Source: Nymphaea colorata (lineage: Eukaryota > Streptophyta > Magnoliopsida > Nymphaeales > Nymphaeaceae). Taken from it: a DNA stretch of 64,000 nt. Made by a program: the position numbers and the translations under genes. Below the pieces are notes generated by a model. The model was not told the origin of the DNA. It worked only from the letters and a program-made list of their open reading frames with translations, and did not search any database. Position 1 is the first letter of the stretch. Each line of letters begins with the position of its first letter. The stretch covers positions 9,188,972 to 9,252,971 of the forward strand of contig NC_045146.1 in the NCBI RefSeq assembly GCF_008831285.2, in the 5' to 3' direction. Of the stretch, positions 10,830 to 22,895 are shown in pieces.

Positions 10830-12520
10830 ATGCCCAACTTGGATACATTCCTCTCAGCTGAAGGAAGAGCTTTCGTCAGAACATCAGCAAGAACATCAGC
10901 AGTTTGGTCTTCAGACTTCATGTAAGGTGTGACGATCAATTTCAACATGCTTTGTTCTGTCGTGAAGAACTGATTGTTGGCTAAGTTAATTACAGACTTG
11001 TTATCACAATACATCTTCCTAGGTCCTTCAATCTCTATTCCAATGTCAGTCAGGTTCTGCCTCTGCACTAGATCTAGAGCAAAGTCTCTTGCTTCTCCAT
11101 ACAACAAGGTTTCCTCCCAAGTAGACACAGGGTAGTAGATCGTCTGGTATCATTACAACCTGCCCAATCCGCATCAGAATAGCCATCGATTTCCACAGTC
11201 TCTTGTGACTCCTTGTCAGGATTTTTCTTTTTTCTTCATGTAGCATAGTACTCTGTCCACAGCCTTCAGATGTGCATCGGTTGGTGCATGCATGAATTGG
11301 TCCAAAACATTCACCGCAAAGGTGATGTCAGGTCGCGTGAGGGTAAGATAAATCAACTTCCCAACCAGACGTTGATATCGTTGATATCTTCCCTTGTATT
11401 CTTCACAGAGAGGCTCTCCATCTCGAAGACTCAACTTGTGCCCAGTGTCAAATGGGGTAGGAGTAGGCCTACATCCCAATTTACCAGTTTCTTCCAGCAG
11501 ATCTAATGTGTATTTTCTTTGGTTTAGTACAAGACCAGTACTAGACCGAGCAACCTCCATACCAAGAAAATACCTTAGCTTGTCAAGATCTTTGAGATCG
11601 AATTCTGTAGCCAGTAACCCTTTTAGCTTGATAATCTCCTCCTCATCATCTCCTGTGACAATCATGTCATCTACGTAGACCAGCAGGAGAGTAACCCTGC
11701 TCTCCTTCTTCTTCACAAACAGAGTGTGATCTCTATTTCCTTGTTTGTATCCATGACGTATCATCACTCTTCTCAGTCGTTGACGTATCATCACTTTTCT
11801 CAGTCGTTCGAACCACGCTCTGGGCGATTGCTTAAGGCCATATAAGGTCTTTTTCAGCTTACAACATTTTTTTGATTCTTCATATCCTGGAGGCATATTT
11901 CTTCTTCGAGGTCACCATTGAGGAATGCATTCTTAACATCTAGTTGATACATCTTCCACTCCTTCATCACAGCTAGGGATATAACCACTCTCACTGTCTT
12001 CATTTTCGCAACAGGAGCAAAGGTTTCCAAGTAATCAATTCCATATTTCTGGCTAAATCCCTTGGCCACAAGTCGAGCTTTATATCTTTCAACACTCCCA
12101 TCTGGTTTGTACTTGATGGTATACACCCATTTGGATCCAACTAAGTGAGCGGCTTTAGGAATCTTCACCACTTCCCATGTCATATTTCTTCTCAGGGCAT
12201 CTATTTCTTCTTTCATTGCATCAGCCCACTTAGAGTCACTTTGAGCTTCTCCTGGGGATCACAACCAAAGAAAGAGTAGAAACAAAACACTTGTAATCTT
12301 TTTCAAGTCTGGAATAAGATACAAAATTACGAATGGGGTGTTGAGTACATGACCTGACACCCTTTCTCAGGGCAATGGGAAGATCTTCATTCTTCTTTTC
12401 AACCTCATCATGAGTCTCCACAGTCTCCATGGTAGGACTTGGTTCATCGAGGGAAGGAGTGGCATTGGGATTGGAAGTAGATCTAGCATCACAAGTCATC
12501 ATCTCTGTCCGAGTACCTAG
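10830..12520 (-). pseudogene. M1 reverse transcriptase and RNase H remnants
   Basis: Broken frames 11854-12216 ([32 protein letters not shown]), 11216-11896 ([32 protein letters not shown] with the catalytic DD) and 10830-11246 (RNase H with YCDNKSVINLANN) cover Copia RT and RNase H. Lesions include a frameshift after DLEEE, a 27-bp tandem duplication (11754-11780 and 11781-11807) adding nine residues in the RT, and a frameshift in RNase H near 11216. The protein ends in SKLG fused to the M2 LTR. Confidence 0.82.
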
Positions 12521-13626
12521 TAGAACTGTCCAAACAACCGAGGGCCTTCCTTCTCAATGCTAGTGTCACACCTTTCCTCCTTCTCAGGCACATCAACAGT
12601 AGTAAGCGATTCTGCTTTCTTGTAGTCCAAAAAATCTGTAAACAGAAGTTCCTGTCTCTGAGAATATTCTTTCTTCCCTGCCCACAGACTGCTCCCCCTG
12701 AAGAGGATTCTCACCAAAGTAAGAGGCATGTTCCAAGAAGGTAACATCCCTCGTAACATAAATAAACTCGACTAGGATCAATACATTTGTATCCTTTTTG
12801 CGTAGGAGAGTATCCAACAAAGACACCTTTGATAGACTTAGGATCAAGTTTCTTGACATTTGACATTTGGACTGTGATCATGGATAAAACATACACAACC
12901 AAAAACACGAGGAGGAAGTAGGAACGGTTGACGACTGCCAGGAAGTAACGAGTGGGGAGGCATGCGGTTAATAAGATAGGCACTAGTAAGAACTGCATCA
13001 CCCCAATAGTGTTTAGGAAGGTTTCGCTGAAACAAAAGAGCCCTGGTGACATTAAAGAAGTTGACGATTTTTCCTTTCAGCTACCCCAGGGGGGTGTAAC
13101 TACAAGATGTCTCATGAACAATCCCCCTTTGTCAAAGAAACTCCTCAACACACATGTATTCACGGGCATTATCGGACCAGAAAGTTTTAACATTCGCACC
13201 ATATTGGGTATGCACAAGAAGAATGAATGTCTCGATGATACGAGGAACCTCACTGCGGTCTTTTAACAAGTACACAAATGTAGCACGAGAGAAATCATCA
13301 ATGAAAGTCATAAAATATTGAAAACCTTGACGGGTATGAATTACCGAAGGCCCCCATACATCAGAGTGAATCAGGCAAAAAGCTTCATTAACACAACTAG
13401 TAGAAAGAGGGTACGAAGCCCTCACATGTTTGGCAAACTGACAAACATCACAAGAAATGGAAGACAAATCAAAGGAGGAACACAAGTCTGGAAACAAATG
13501 TTTCAAAATCCCAAAAGGTAAATGCCCAAAACGTTCATGCCAGTACACTCTGTTTTCCCATTTCTGGGCAATGTAAAAGGGCCTGATCTTGGGGACAGTG
13601 CCACGAAATATCAGAGTGATAGTCAA
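12521..13626 (-). pseudogene. M1 integrase remnant, fused to gag
   Basis: From 13626 downwards the frame passes from a gag piece (QKWENRV) straight into integrase YWHERFGHLPFGIL, with CDVCQFAKH, VHSDVWGP-like (IHSDVWGP) and WSDNAREY motifs. The junction removes gag's C-terminus, the zinc knuckle, the protease and the integrase N-terminal extension. A stop follows VEEFL at about 13132, and more frameshifts occur in 12711-13052. The third catalytic residue region (VAERKN) is in a different frame near 13060. Confidence 0.8.
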
Positions 13627-14082
13627 GTTCTTCCCACTTGGCTTTCAAGGTCCCATAGTATTCTGCAACAGAAGAGTTCCCTTGGTGGAGGTTATAAACA
13701 GTCTTCATTACTTGATAAGTGCGAATGGCCGTCTTCTTCTGTCCATACATTTGCTCAAGGACCACCCACATGTCCCGTGCAGTCTTCTTCCGAAGGATAA
13801 GAGGTTGAATCTCAGCGGAGACAGAGTTGACAATCCATGTTTTTACTTGATTGTCCTCAAGGAACCAAGTGTGCCACACATCACTTGTTCTTGCTGGTTC
13901 AGGGTTGCTCCCGTCGATATAGGCCATCCGACCACAGCAATCCCCATAGTCATAGCCGGCGACCACGAGAAATAGTTCTCCTTTGTGAGGCGAAGAGTAA
14001 TAACCTTTATAGGAACGTTCTCGGGTCTCACAGTTCCGATTTCAGTTTGACTCACCATCGACGAGGAAGAAGAGGCTGCCAT
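13590..14082 (-). pseudogene. M1 gag remnant
   Basis: Gag starts at MAASSSSS (14082) and continues ITLRLTKENYFSWSPAMTMGIA, then shifts frame into RMAYIDGSNPEPARTS, WFLEDNQVKTWIVNSVS, MYGQKKTAIRTYQVMK and ELDYHSDISWHC. These are the UBN2/retrotran_gag type blocks of plant Copia gag. The part containing the CCHC knuckle is deleted. Confidence 0.8.
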
Positions 14083-14407
14083 AATGACAGACCCACACAA
14101 CGACGAGAGCAACAAGGGCAGGGAGCAACTGCAGTGTGGAAGACGCAGAAGGGCGGAGCGTCAGAGCAGCGCAGAAGCCCTTGGCGGCGCAAGAGCAAAG
14201 GGCGGCGCTTGGAGGCGCTCGTCGAGCGCAGGAGGACAAGCGGCAAAAGGGCGGACGGCGGCAATCGGACGGGCGGCAGACGGACGGGCGACGAGAGGGC
14301 GGACGGCGGATGTCTTGGCGTCGGACGGCGGCGATGAGCAGTGACTCCGTCAGACGATAAATAGTGCGGGGCGCCTCCTCCAACACATTAATGTCGGAAC
14401 CTGGCTT
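14083..14407 (-). other. M1 GC-rich leader
   Basis: The leader between primer site and gag is GC-rich with GGGCGGACGGCGG-like repeats. It has the same position and composition as the leaders in M2, M3, P1 and P2 but a different sequence. ORFs on either strand here (for example 13837-14337) are compositional artefacts. Confidence 0.65.
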
Positions 14408-14420
14408 GGCTCTGATACCA
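14408..14420 (-). other. M1 primer-binding site
   Basis: The plus strand is ggctctgatacca, the complement of TGGTATCAGAGCC for initiator Met-tRNA. It adjoins the LTR at 14421. Confidence 0.9.
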
Positions 14421-14687
14421 TGTAGAAATACGAACAAGGAGAGGAAGAGGAACAGTGATCACGATGTAACGTGGAAAACCCTCAACATGAGGGAGAAAAA
14501 ACCACGAATAAGGAGGAGTCGGTGCCAGCTAGCAGCCAGACTCTCTCTCTCCTTAGATTATCATTAACACATAAGGATTAGGGTTACATGACTTAAGTAG
14601 TGCCCAACACGGGCTACAAGACGGGTCAGGTATGGATCCGGACCCGAAACGTATGGATCCGGAACCGAAACATACGATCTATCAACA
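14421..14687 (-). repeat. M1 5' LTR
   Basis: 267 bp, minus strand TGTTGATAGATCG...TTTCTACA. It is related in its 3' part to the P1 and P2 LTRs. The next base, 14688, is the start of Y copy 2, so the insertion point lies exactly at the edge of the detectable Y homology. Confidence 0.87.
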
Positions 14688-15996
14688 GTGATAATTTTCA
14701 ATTTTGCTTGAACACATTTTAAAAGTGTCTTCTCACACCATGACGTGGCTTTGCTTTATTCTTAGTACCTCCTTGAGTAGAAGAATAAGATTTCAAGTTT
14801 TTGTCGCGGAAGAGGAAAATTGAAAAGATCCTGGATAGGAAACGTCCTGTGAAGTTGAGAAAGTCAAGACTAGGAAATGCTATTGACTCTGGTAATCAAG
14901 CATTTGCACGGATTTAGCAGGAAAATATCTTGAGAGAGAAGCCAAAATGCTTTGTAAGATCTTGGAAGATAGCAAAATGAGAGTTGAGAGATGGGCTGGG
15001 GGCTTGTGTAGTCGTTCCTCTGGGTCAGTAATCAAGAGTACCGGGTAGACATATAGGTGATTTATGTCTATACCGCGAAGATAACGACTTATGAACCTTT
15101 GGCTCGTCGAAAACCCGCAAGGTGAAGCGGGTTGGATACGCGACAAAGCTACACACAACCACCAAAGGGGTGGAGCTTCGTAGTAGCCTTTGGGGTGGTG
15201 AGGTATTCCCTCAAAGGTGAAGGTCGGCCTAAAAAAAAAAATCAAAGAAAAAGAAAATCGAAAGACAAAAGCTGAATGCAAGAGAAAGAAAGAAAAGAAA
15301 ATAAGAGGAAAAAAAAGCAAAAGGTGTCTGCCAAGAAGAATTGAACGTGACAATCTTTGGTAGATGTGCGATTCTAGGGTCAATTTCTTCTTCTATTTTT
15401 GATTACCTAACTTGCTGAGGATGATTCCTTGATGTTCATATTTTGGAAATTGAAAGGCATCCCTTCTAGAGAATTGACGGCATTGACGCGAAATGGATCC
15501 TAATGCTTGTACGGTACTATGTGTAAATGAAGGCCATATTATTTGCACAACAGGAGCACTCATGCTTATTAGTTAAATTGATCATTTTTGAATTATTTCA
15601 AAGTAAAAACTTGACATCTCTAGTCATAGGAGGAACTAACCAATCTCCTTTGGTCTTGAAAGTCATTTCATTACCTATCCCCTTTGGCTTTGAAAGATGT
15701 TGGCCATTCCATTACCAAACCATTAGTCCATTCATGGGATAGATGAAACTCCTCAAACCTAGTCAACTCCTGTTGAGTGTGATGAATTTCTTGTCTCAAA
15801 TATCATTTGGGATAAATTATTAAGGCTGGCCCATTATTCCATCTTAACCGGGCGTCTTCAACATAACCCAGTCTTAGGATTGAGCCTGTCATAGAAAACG
15901 TCTTATCTCTTTTCAAAAGGACCAGTCAATTTTGTAGTCGATTTTGAACTATGACATTTTTGAAAGGTTCTATTCGTTGAAGTTGCATGAGTTTTG
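14688..15996 (+). repeat. Segmental duplication Y, copy 2
   Basis: Direct-orientation partner of 4211-5574, slightly shorter through small deletions. It is continuous with 15997-16184 and then Z copy 2, which suggests that Y and Z were neighbours in the ancestral arrangement. Confidence 0.85.
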
Positions 15997-16184
15997 GGTT
16001 TTATGTCCTCGGGTCCTTCATGGTTTTAGACCAGGTTAGTAGTCGGATTCTTTCTTCTTGTGTCACGTTAGTGTCAGGTTAGTTGAATAGATCCTTTAGT
16101 TAGCTATTGCACATGTCTAGGATAGGTTAAGGTCATTGCCTTGATTTGTTTTCAGTAGGATCTTATTTTGATTTAGTTTGATTG
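15997..16184. other. Spacer joining Y and Z
   Basis: AT-rich sequence with no counterpart in the first copies and no recognised content. Confidence 0.4.
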
Positions 16185-16623
16185 TTTAGTTTGTTGAGTT
16201 GGGCAATTGATGGTTTGATTTTATAGTAGTTCAATCTTGCTTATTTTCCACTTTAATGGTTTCCAGCTGGGTTGTTTAGGTGTTTTGTTGTCTTAGTTGG
16301 TTGGTTTTCATTTTTCAATGCATTCACTTGTGTCGCAGACCGACTATCCCTCGGCGTCATGCAGGCGAAATAGGCCTGAAAATGTCAGCCCATGAGAACT
16401 TGATTCTTTTGGTAAATATAATCTCATCAAGTTCATGGGTTTGTGTGTCACATTCTGATAGAGTCTTGAATTGCATGTCGTACATTGCTTAAGTTTGTAG
16501 GTTGGTTGACTGAATATGTTTGACAAGAACTTCGCATCTCACATCTAACTTGGTTATGATACAATCATGTGTTTGCTGACATGGAAGCCTACATTCTAAA
16601 AATGTGCGAAGCTATTTTGTTCA
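16185..16623 (+). repeat. Segmental duplication Z, copy 2
   Basis: 439 bp matching 9373-9811. It ends at gttca, the base before the P1 LTR. In copy 1 the same base precedes truncated M2. Confidence 0.88.
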
Positions 16624-16863
16624 TGTTGACAGGTTTTGTTGTCCGGGTCCGGATCCTTACCCGATCCGGTTTGTCCTAATTAGGACTACTTATATCTTTG
16701 TAAACCCTAATCTTAGTGTTAATGAAATTTTGAAGAGAGAGAGTGTCTGGAGGCTAGTGGGCACCAGACCTCCTCACCTGTGGTTTTTCTTCACTCGCGT
16801 TGAGGGTTTTCCACGTTACATCTATGTGCTTTCTTCTACTCTCGTGCATATTTTGTTTATACA
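16624..16863 (+). repeat. P1 5' LTR
   Basis: 240 bp, TGTTGACAGG...TTTATACA, followed directly by a primer site. It is related to the LTRs of P2 and M1 (shared CTGGAGGCTAGTGGGCACC) and clearly different from the LTR at the far end of the composite (39742-39991). Confidence 0.88.
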
Positions 16864-16876
16864 TGGTATCAGAGTC
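16864..16876 (+). other. P1 primer-binding site
   Basis: TGGTATCAGAGTC, matching initiator Met-tRNA complement except one base near its end, immediately after the LTR. Confidence 0.85.
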
Positions 16877-16912
16877 GTTGGACTTGGAGAAAACAAAATC
16901 TGTTTTTCTAGG

Positions 16913-16917
16913 GTTGT
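16913..16917 (+). other. Gypsy target-site duplication, left
   Basis: gttgt before the Gypsy 5' LTR, repeated at 27713-27717 after the 3' LTR. Confidence 0.92.
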
Positions 16918-17091
16918 TGTAACGCGCGGCGTTTGGGCGGAGCGGGTCGGGTCGGGGTCCAGTCCCGGACCCTAGCCCCACGCGAGGGGAGCCCGACGCT
17001 GTCCCTCCTCCCACGCATTCTCTTCTCCTTCGCTTTCCTCTTACCGTCTCTTCCTTACCCACGACCGGAGCTCAGGGAAGAAGGTGACGGC

Positions 17092-17122
<31 letters not shown>

Positions 17123-19855
17123 GCGGCGGCGGCGACGGCGGCGTTGAGGTGAACCCTGTCGTCCCCTGCCTCTTCCTCTCTTCTCTTTTCTTCTCCTTCC
17201 CGTTTTCTTTCCCTTCTCCCTCTCCCACCGTCTCTCGTCTCCCCTCTCCATCGAACGACCCTCCCTCTCCCACTGTCTCTCGTCTCCCCTCTCCACCGAA
17301 CGACTCTCCCTCTCCCACTGTCACTCGTCTCACTCTCCACCGTCTCTCTCTTCTCTCCCGTCCTCTCCCCTCACTGCCTTCTTTTCCCCTTTTGACCGAA
17401 CCCTCTCCCCATTTTCTACTCGTTTTCTATTTTTCTCCAATCAAGCACTTTCTCTCACTGATTTTCACTATGCTATCACTGTTGGATCCGTTTTCAGCTT
17501 GGGGATTTGTCTTCCCCCTCGTAACAGCAATTAGAGAAGGCCTTGGTAGTGGCGGCATTGGAGGATTTTAGCCGTTTGGGGACCACTTGGACGCGTGAGG
17601 TGGCTGCCGGGAGGATTACAGCAGTTTAGACCTTCAATCGGGGTGAGCAAGGCGAAATTGAACCTATTTTATGATATATTTCTCTTTGGAACGCTCATAA
17701 TTATTGGTTGAGCATGCTAGAGCTTTGAATTGATTATTTGGAACACATGTTAGTGATTTCGTTTTTGGGGAAAAGCTTACGATTATGTTGGGAAGCGAAG
17801 ATTCATATTTTGGATGATCATTTAAGCATGATAGATTAATTTTCGAAGCATTAGGGGAGACATGGTAGAGTTTGTGAGGTTGTGGGGAAGATTTAGGACC
17901 GTTTTAGTGAGCCTGTAGCACGCGTTTTTGTGAACGGGTGCATCTTGGAGTTAAATAGGGATAACGTACATAAGTTGGAAGTATCTTTGGGGTAGACGCC
18001 TTGATTTAAGAAAAAGGGAATTTTGAGAAAGGCGTTAGTGATAGACGGATTGATGGCTTTGAGTTTTGGCATCTATTGGCACGGCTAGGAGTGGGAAGTG
18101 ACCCTATTGGAGAACTTGTGGGTCGACACTACCCGTCGACACCCTCTTGAGGCGATGACGCGTGCCTCAATGACCTTGTTTTGTTTTTGTTTGAATTGTT
18201 GAGGTTTGTAGTAGGAATCTTATCTTGTGTTTGTGTCTGCAGGTTCACCGGGTACGTCCCGTCGACCTTGAGTTACCGGATTCGAAGCTCGAGGCATTTT
18301 GAAGATTCTTGTGAACGCGCCACAGGTATGGCGACATTCCAGGCAAATCCCTGCCTGGGCAAGTGAATGAATGTGTGTTCCTAGGATCATGGGATCCTAG
18401 GAATTGTGATATGAATTGATTGAGTGTTCCGTGAATGAATATGTGTATGCATGTACATAAATTGATATATGATATGAATTGTTTTGAAAGGCTTATAGTA
18501 ATTGTTTTGATAATGTTACGCATTGTATGTGCATGCTAGAATTGATAACTGTTTACGACAGATGAGGCGGGGTATCGAGTCGAGTGTCTCCTCGACCCCA
18601 ATTGTGCATTAGAAAGCATTCTAGAATGATAACTGCATAGGACAGCTACGAGCCCACCACAGATTGAGACTACTCTCTGTGGTTTGGCTAAGTTTTCAAA
18701 GATGTGATTGTTATGATGATGAATGTGAATGTTATGTTTATTGAATACTCATTGCCGCGGGCAATGATGCAAATGTTTGCACAGTGGGTAGTTGTACCCA
18801 TATTGTTATGACGGCTAGCCAAAACTGTTGTGGTTATGTGTAACCCTCGTGTGGAGGCAATTGGAGGTGTGGGTTCACTCGTGAAGTGAACCAACCTCAG
18901 GAGCTAGCCAGTTAAATGTGTTTGTGCAAGTATAAGTATAAGAATGAAAGAATAAGAGATGAGAGGCCAGTGGGATGTGACTACGTATATGGGAGTTGTC
19001 CCACTTTCGCCACTGGTCTCGCCTGTTCGGAGCGCAGGCGGTGCAAGGCCCCAGGGTACTGTTGTGTGATGTGCTTGGAGCGTAAGCTCCCGCCTTCCCA
19101 ACCTGGGTGTCCTAGGGAAGGCTGAGTATCTCTCCTTGGAATTCACACATCCATGGATGAGTGCTCTACCGCTGCAGCGGATAGATGGATCCATACTGTT
19201 CTGGGCCACCACGGGGGTTGTCTCTCGGCTGTGGGCCGCCCGCGGTGTGCACGTGCCTGTGTTTGCACCCACAGGAACTGTAAATTCACTGATAGTAATG
19301 AAACTGCAATGTATGTGATTGAAATATATAGGATTGTTGTGCATGTGACTGTTGTGCTTATGAATGCAAGTGACATGTTGATGATGCCTTGCATGTGATT
19401 GAAATTATGTTATTGTAGCCATTGAGTGGCGTCTGCATGTCACTGAGCCCGACCTAAGAGGGCTTGGACTTTTCCTGGCTTGTTGCCATACTGCGAAGGC
19501 TAAGCCTTCAGTTGTTTCCTTTTTTCAGGTTTTGGTGTACCCGGGGCAGCAGGCTGAGCAGATGGCTACACTCACGTCCTACTGGGGAGGTTTTGGGTTT
19601 TGTTTTGTTCTTGTAGTGCCGGCGCGTCGGGTTTTTGGTTTTACTGATGCCTTGTTTTGATGAGGCATCGATGTTGTGATTTTGGGGCATTTTTGTCAAA
19701 TGTACAATTGAATTGAAATGCTATATAATGGAAAGCTTGCCTCATTGTTTTGAATTGCTTGGCTCATTCCTTTTTGAACTATTGTGTAGTCACACCTCGA
19801 TGTTGGATGTTAGAAAAAAAAAATGTTTGAGTGTCAAAAAGGTCGGGGTGTGACA
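16918..19855 (+). repeat. Gypsy 5' LTR
   Basis: 2,938 bp, TGTAACGCGC...GGGTGTGACA. The beginning holds a GGC/GAC triplet tract (about 17083-17150) and three 45-bp CT-rich units starting 17221, 17266 and 17311. Relative to the 3' LTR it has a 20-nt addition making a palindrome at 18380-18401 and lacks 48 nt present at 27251-27298. Confidence 0.93.
17083..17345 (+). repeat. Gypsy LTR triplet tract and 45-bp tandem units
   Basis: A GGCGAC-type triplet tract is followed by CT-rich sequence containing three units of 45-bp period (tctcccacNg starts at 17221, 17266, 17311). The 3' LTR has the same units from 25050 but a different triplet composition, so this tract varies between the pair. It gives an open frame (16933-17571) rich in Gly/Asp that I regard as compositional. 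Confidence 0.8.
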
Positions 19856-19859
19856 GTTT

Positions 19860-19872
19860 TGGTATCAGAGCC
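19860..19872 (+). other. Gypsy primer-binding site
   Basis: TGGTATCAGAGCC, four bases after the 5' LTR, complementary to initiator Met-tRNA. Confidence 0.92.
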
Positions 19873-20090
19873 ATGGCAAACCCCACTATGGATGTGAGTT
19901 AAAGCCTATTTGTGAAGCCGTGTTGCCCAGGTACGCATTCATTTGATTAGATTGTTATTGTGGTTATGCTTTTTCACGTATAAGTACGTAATGTGATCTA
20001 TGTTTTGAACTTCGTGCTAATGCACGTTGTGATTTGATTTGTGAGATTAGTCATAGACTGGATTTGAGATTAAGGTTCTTGTTTGTACAG

Positions 20091-22895
20091 ATGGAATATC
20101 ATCGTAAGGGTAAGAAGCGAGCTGGGCCGTCCACAGAGGCACAGAGAAAGCCTAGTCCGGCCCATTCTGATGCGCATACCCCACGCGACGACAGTACGTC
20201 AGGGCACCAGTATGCCCAATTGGGTGGGGGTGCTCAAACCCCACTGAGGCAGACTCCACCTGTGGATCAACAGTCTATTTTGCTGACCACGTTGCAAACA
20301 CTGACCTCCCTTGTGCAGTCCATGGTCAGTAACCAGAGGAGTAATGCATCTCCTTCCGGAGACACCACTGAGGAGAAGGCATCAGCGGTGTCGTTTCAAC
20401 AGTTCATGGCGATGCAGCCGCCTATCTTTTCAGGAGGGTGCAGTCACGATAAGGCAAAACAGTGGATTGAGGAAGTTGAACGCATCTTTGTGCTTCTGAA
20501 GATGCCTGAGGAAGACAAAGTGAACTATGGCACTTACCTGCTGAAAGGTGATGCCATGGAATGGTGGAAATCAACTCTTGAGATCCGGTATGCAGGCCAA
20601 CCGTCAATTTCTTGGAAGCAGTTTAGAGATTCCTTCCTCAACACCTACTACCCAGTGCATGCTAGAGACAAGAACATGCAAGAGTTTCTTGATCTACAGC
20701 AAAATCAAATGAGCTTGGAGGAATATATTACAAGATATCGACACTTGGAGGCGTATTGCCCACACTTCTACACTACAGACGGAGCCAGGGCAGGCAAGTT
20801 TGTGCGTGGTCTGCGGGAGGGACTGCGAACCAAAGTTTTGACGAGCAGACCTCGTGACTTGGACGAGGCGGTCACTATGGCAAGATGTATAGAAGAAGAC
20901 TGGGCGAGGACACAAAAGGATCACCAGAAGAAAGCAAGTCAGCATTCACAAGGTGGACGAACCCAGGTGAAGCGCCACCACTTTGCAGGCAGGACAAGGC
21001 CTTATGAGAGGCGGGATGATCGAACTTTCAGACGGAACCAGCCAACCCGTAGTGAGGCCACCCAGGGGTCAGTGGCTACTCCGACTTCTCAGAGGTGCCC
21101 TACTTGTTCGCGTGTGCACCCTGGAAAGCCGTGCTATCGGGAGATCGGAGCTTGCTTACACTGTGGAAGGATGGGGCACTTTATCAAGGATTGTCCCTTA
21201 AGGAAAGAAAGAGAGTTGAAGAAGCCAGAGGCCGGTCCTTCTAGCACACGACAGACGACTGGACGTGTCTATGCTACTACCGTGGAGGAGCTTCAGGCAC
21301 ACGACCTTGTTGAAGGTACTTTACTTGTTGGTTCTCATATTGCTAGAGTGTTGTTTGATGCTGGGGCGACCCATTCATTTATATCTAGTCGATTTGCTAC
21401 TTCACTAGAAGTGCCTGCTAGGAAGATGCCGTATGTTCTGAAAGTTGTTAGCCCTATGCATGCTCAAGAGTCGTGTAGTGGGTATCTATCTGATGTGGAC
21501 GTGGAGATCCATCAACATCACTTACCTGCACAGTTGGTGATCATGAGTTTTAACGAATTTGATGTGATTTTGGGCATGGATTGGTTATATGCACATTATG
21601 CTAATATAGATTGCAGGAAGAAGCAGATACAGTTGTTGACTGATGAAATGCAACCTGTGGAGTTCCATGCTCGTAAGGCCAGTCGAACTGATAAGATAAT
21701 GGTGTCTGCATTGAAAGCTAAACGATTGATAGAAAATGGAAGTGTTGCCTTCTTGGTCAATGTGTTGACCAATGAGCCGGAACCGGTGAGGTTATCGGAT
21801 GTGGCAATTGTGAGTGAGTACCCTGATGTGTTTCCGGAGGAACTGTCAAGTTTGCCTCCAACACGAGAAGTGGAGTTCAAGATAGAGTTGTCACCAGGGA
21901 CAGCTCCTATTTCTAAGGCACCCTATCGTATGGCACCAGCAGAGTTAGAAGAATTGAAGAAGCAATTGCAGGAGATCTTAGACAAGGGCTTCATCCGACC
22001 TAGTGTGTCACCATGGGGAGCACCAGTGTTGTTTGTGAAGAAGAAAGATGGGACAATGCGTTTGTGTATCGACTACCGCATGTTGAATCAAATCACCATC
22101 AAGAATAAGTATCCGCTTCCTAGAATTGAAGACTTGTTTGATCAGCTTAAGGATGCAAAGGTTTTCTCCAAGATCGATCTGAGGACAGGTTATCATCAAC
22201 TCTTGATACGGGAGGAAGATGTTGCTAAGACTGCATTTCGAACCGGATATGGGCACTATGAATTCAGGGTCATGCCTTTTGGGTTGACCAATGCTCCCGC
22301 AGCGTTCATGGACCTCATGAATCGGGTTTTCCAAGACTTCTTGGACCGATTTGTTATTGTTTTTGTGGATGATATTTTGGTGTACTCAGAGAGTGTGACA
22401 GAGCATAGAGATCACTTGAGAAGTGTATTGGGTCTTTTGCGCAAGCATAAGTTGTATGCCAAGTATTCAAAATGTGAATTTTGGCTAGAGAAGGTAAACT
22501 TTCTGGGTCATGTAATCTCTAAGGATGGAGTATCCGTCGATCCGGCTAAGGTGTCAGCTGTGCAGGACTGGAGGACGCCATGCAGTGTAACCGATGTTAG
22601 AAGCTTTTTGGGATTGGCAGGATATTATCGCAGGTTCATACAAGACTTTTCGAAAATAGCTACACCAATGACTAAGCTATTGAGAAAAGGAGTGAAGTTT
22701 ATTTGGAATGAAGAGTGTGAGAGGAGTTTTCAAACTCTGAAGGACAAGCTTACTGCTGCTCCTATTCTGACGCTTCCATCAGGTCATTCGGGTTTTGTAC
22801 TGTACACATATGCATCAGGAATCGGTTATGGTTGTGTGCTGATGCAAAATGGCCGTGTGGTGGCTTATGCATCAAGGCAGTTACACACGAACAAC
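20091..22895 (+). pseudogene. Gypsy gag, protease, RT and RNase H start
   Basis: The probable start is [10 protein letters not shown] at 20091. An upstream in-frame ATG at 20034 is less likely. Gag (residues about 100-260) is followed by a CCHC knuckle C355-x2-C-x4-H-x4-C368 ([14 protein letters not shown]), a protease site [11 protein letters not shown] (Asp 423), and RT with [13 protein letters not shown] and catalytic FVDDILVYS (about residue 760). RNase H begins [13 protein letters not shown]. Relatives have YTDASG, so the first catalytic Asp (codon 22809-22811, residue 907) is now Tyr. A 1-nt deletion around 22880-22895 then shifts the frame. The product is gag-pol of the virus-like particle. 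Confidence 0.93.

Larger units (their letters stand above)
10830..14687 (-). mobile_element. Copia element M1, 3'-truncated
   Basis: Minus-strand order: 5' LTR 14421-14687, primer site, GC-rich leader, gag, integrase, reverse transcriptase and RNase H, ending abruptly in the last pol codons at SKLG, where the M2 LTR begins. The 3' LTR is gone. An internal deletion fuses gag directly to integrase (about 13590). It is the same subfamily as P1 and P2 (gag MAASSSS, ENYFSWSPAM). No target-site duplication can be checked because one end is missing. Confidence 0.85.

Noticed and set aside
17083-17345. CRISPR-like regular repeats
   Set aside because: The 45-bp units are contiguous with no unique spacers, and the setting is a plant LTR.
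16933-17571. 212-codon Gly/Asp and Ser/Pro-rich ORF in the Gypsy LTR (with a partner at 24752-25363)
   Set aside because: It comes from the GGC/GAC triplet tract and CT-rich repeats in the LTR. Composition is biased on all frames, and the two LTR copies diverge in frame after the tract.
18181-19398. Several 60-146-codon ORFs in the Gypsy LTR repeated at 26010-27207
   Set aside because: They are duplicated only because LTRs are duplicated. Overlapping frames on both strands and no domain.
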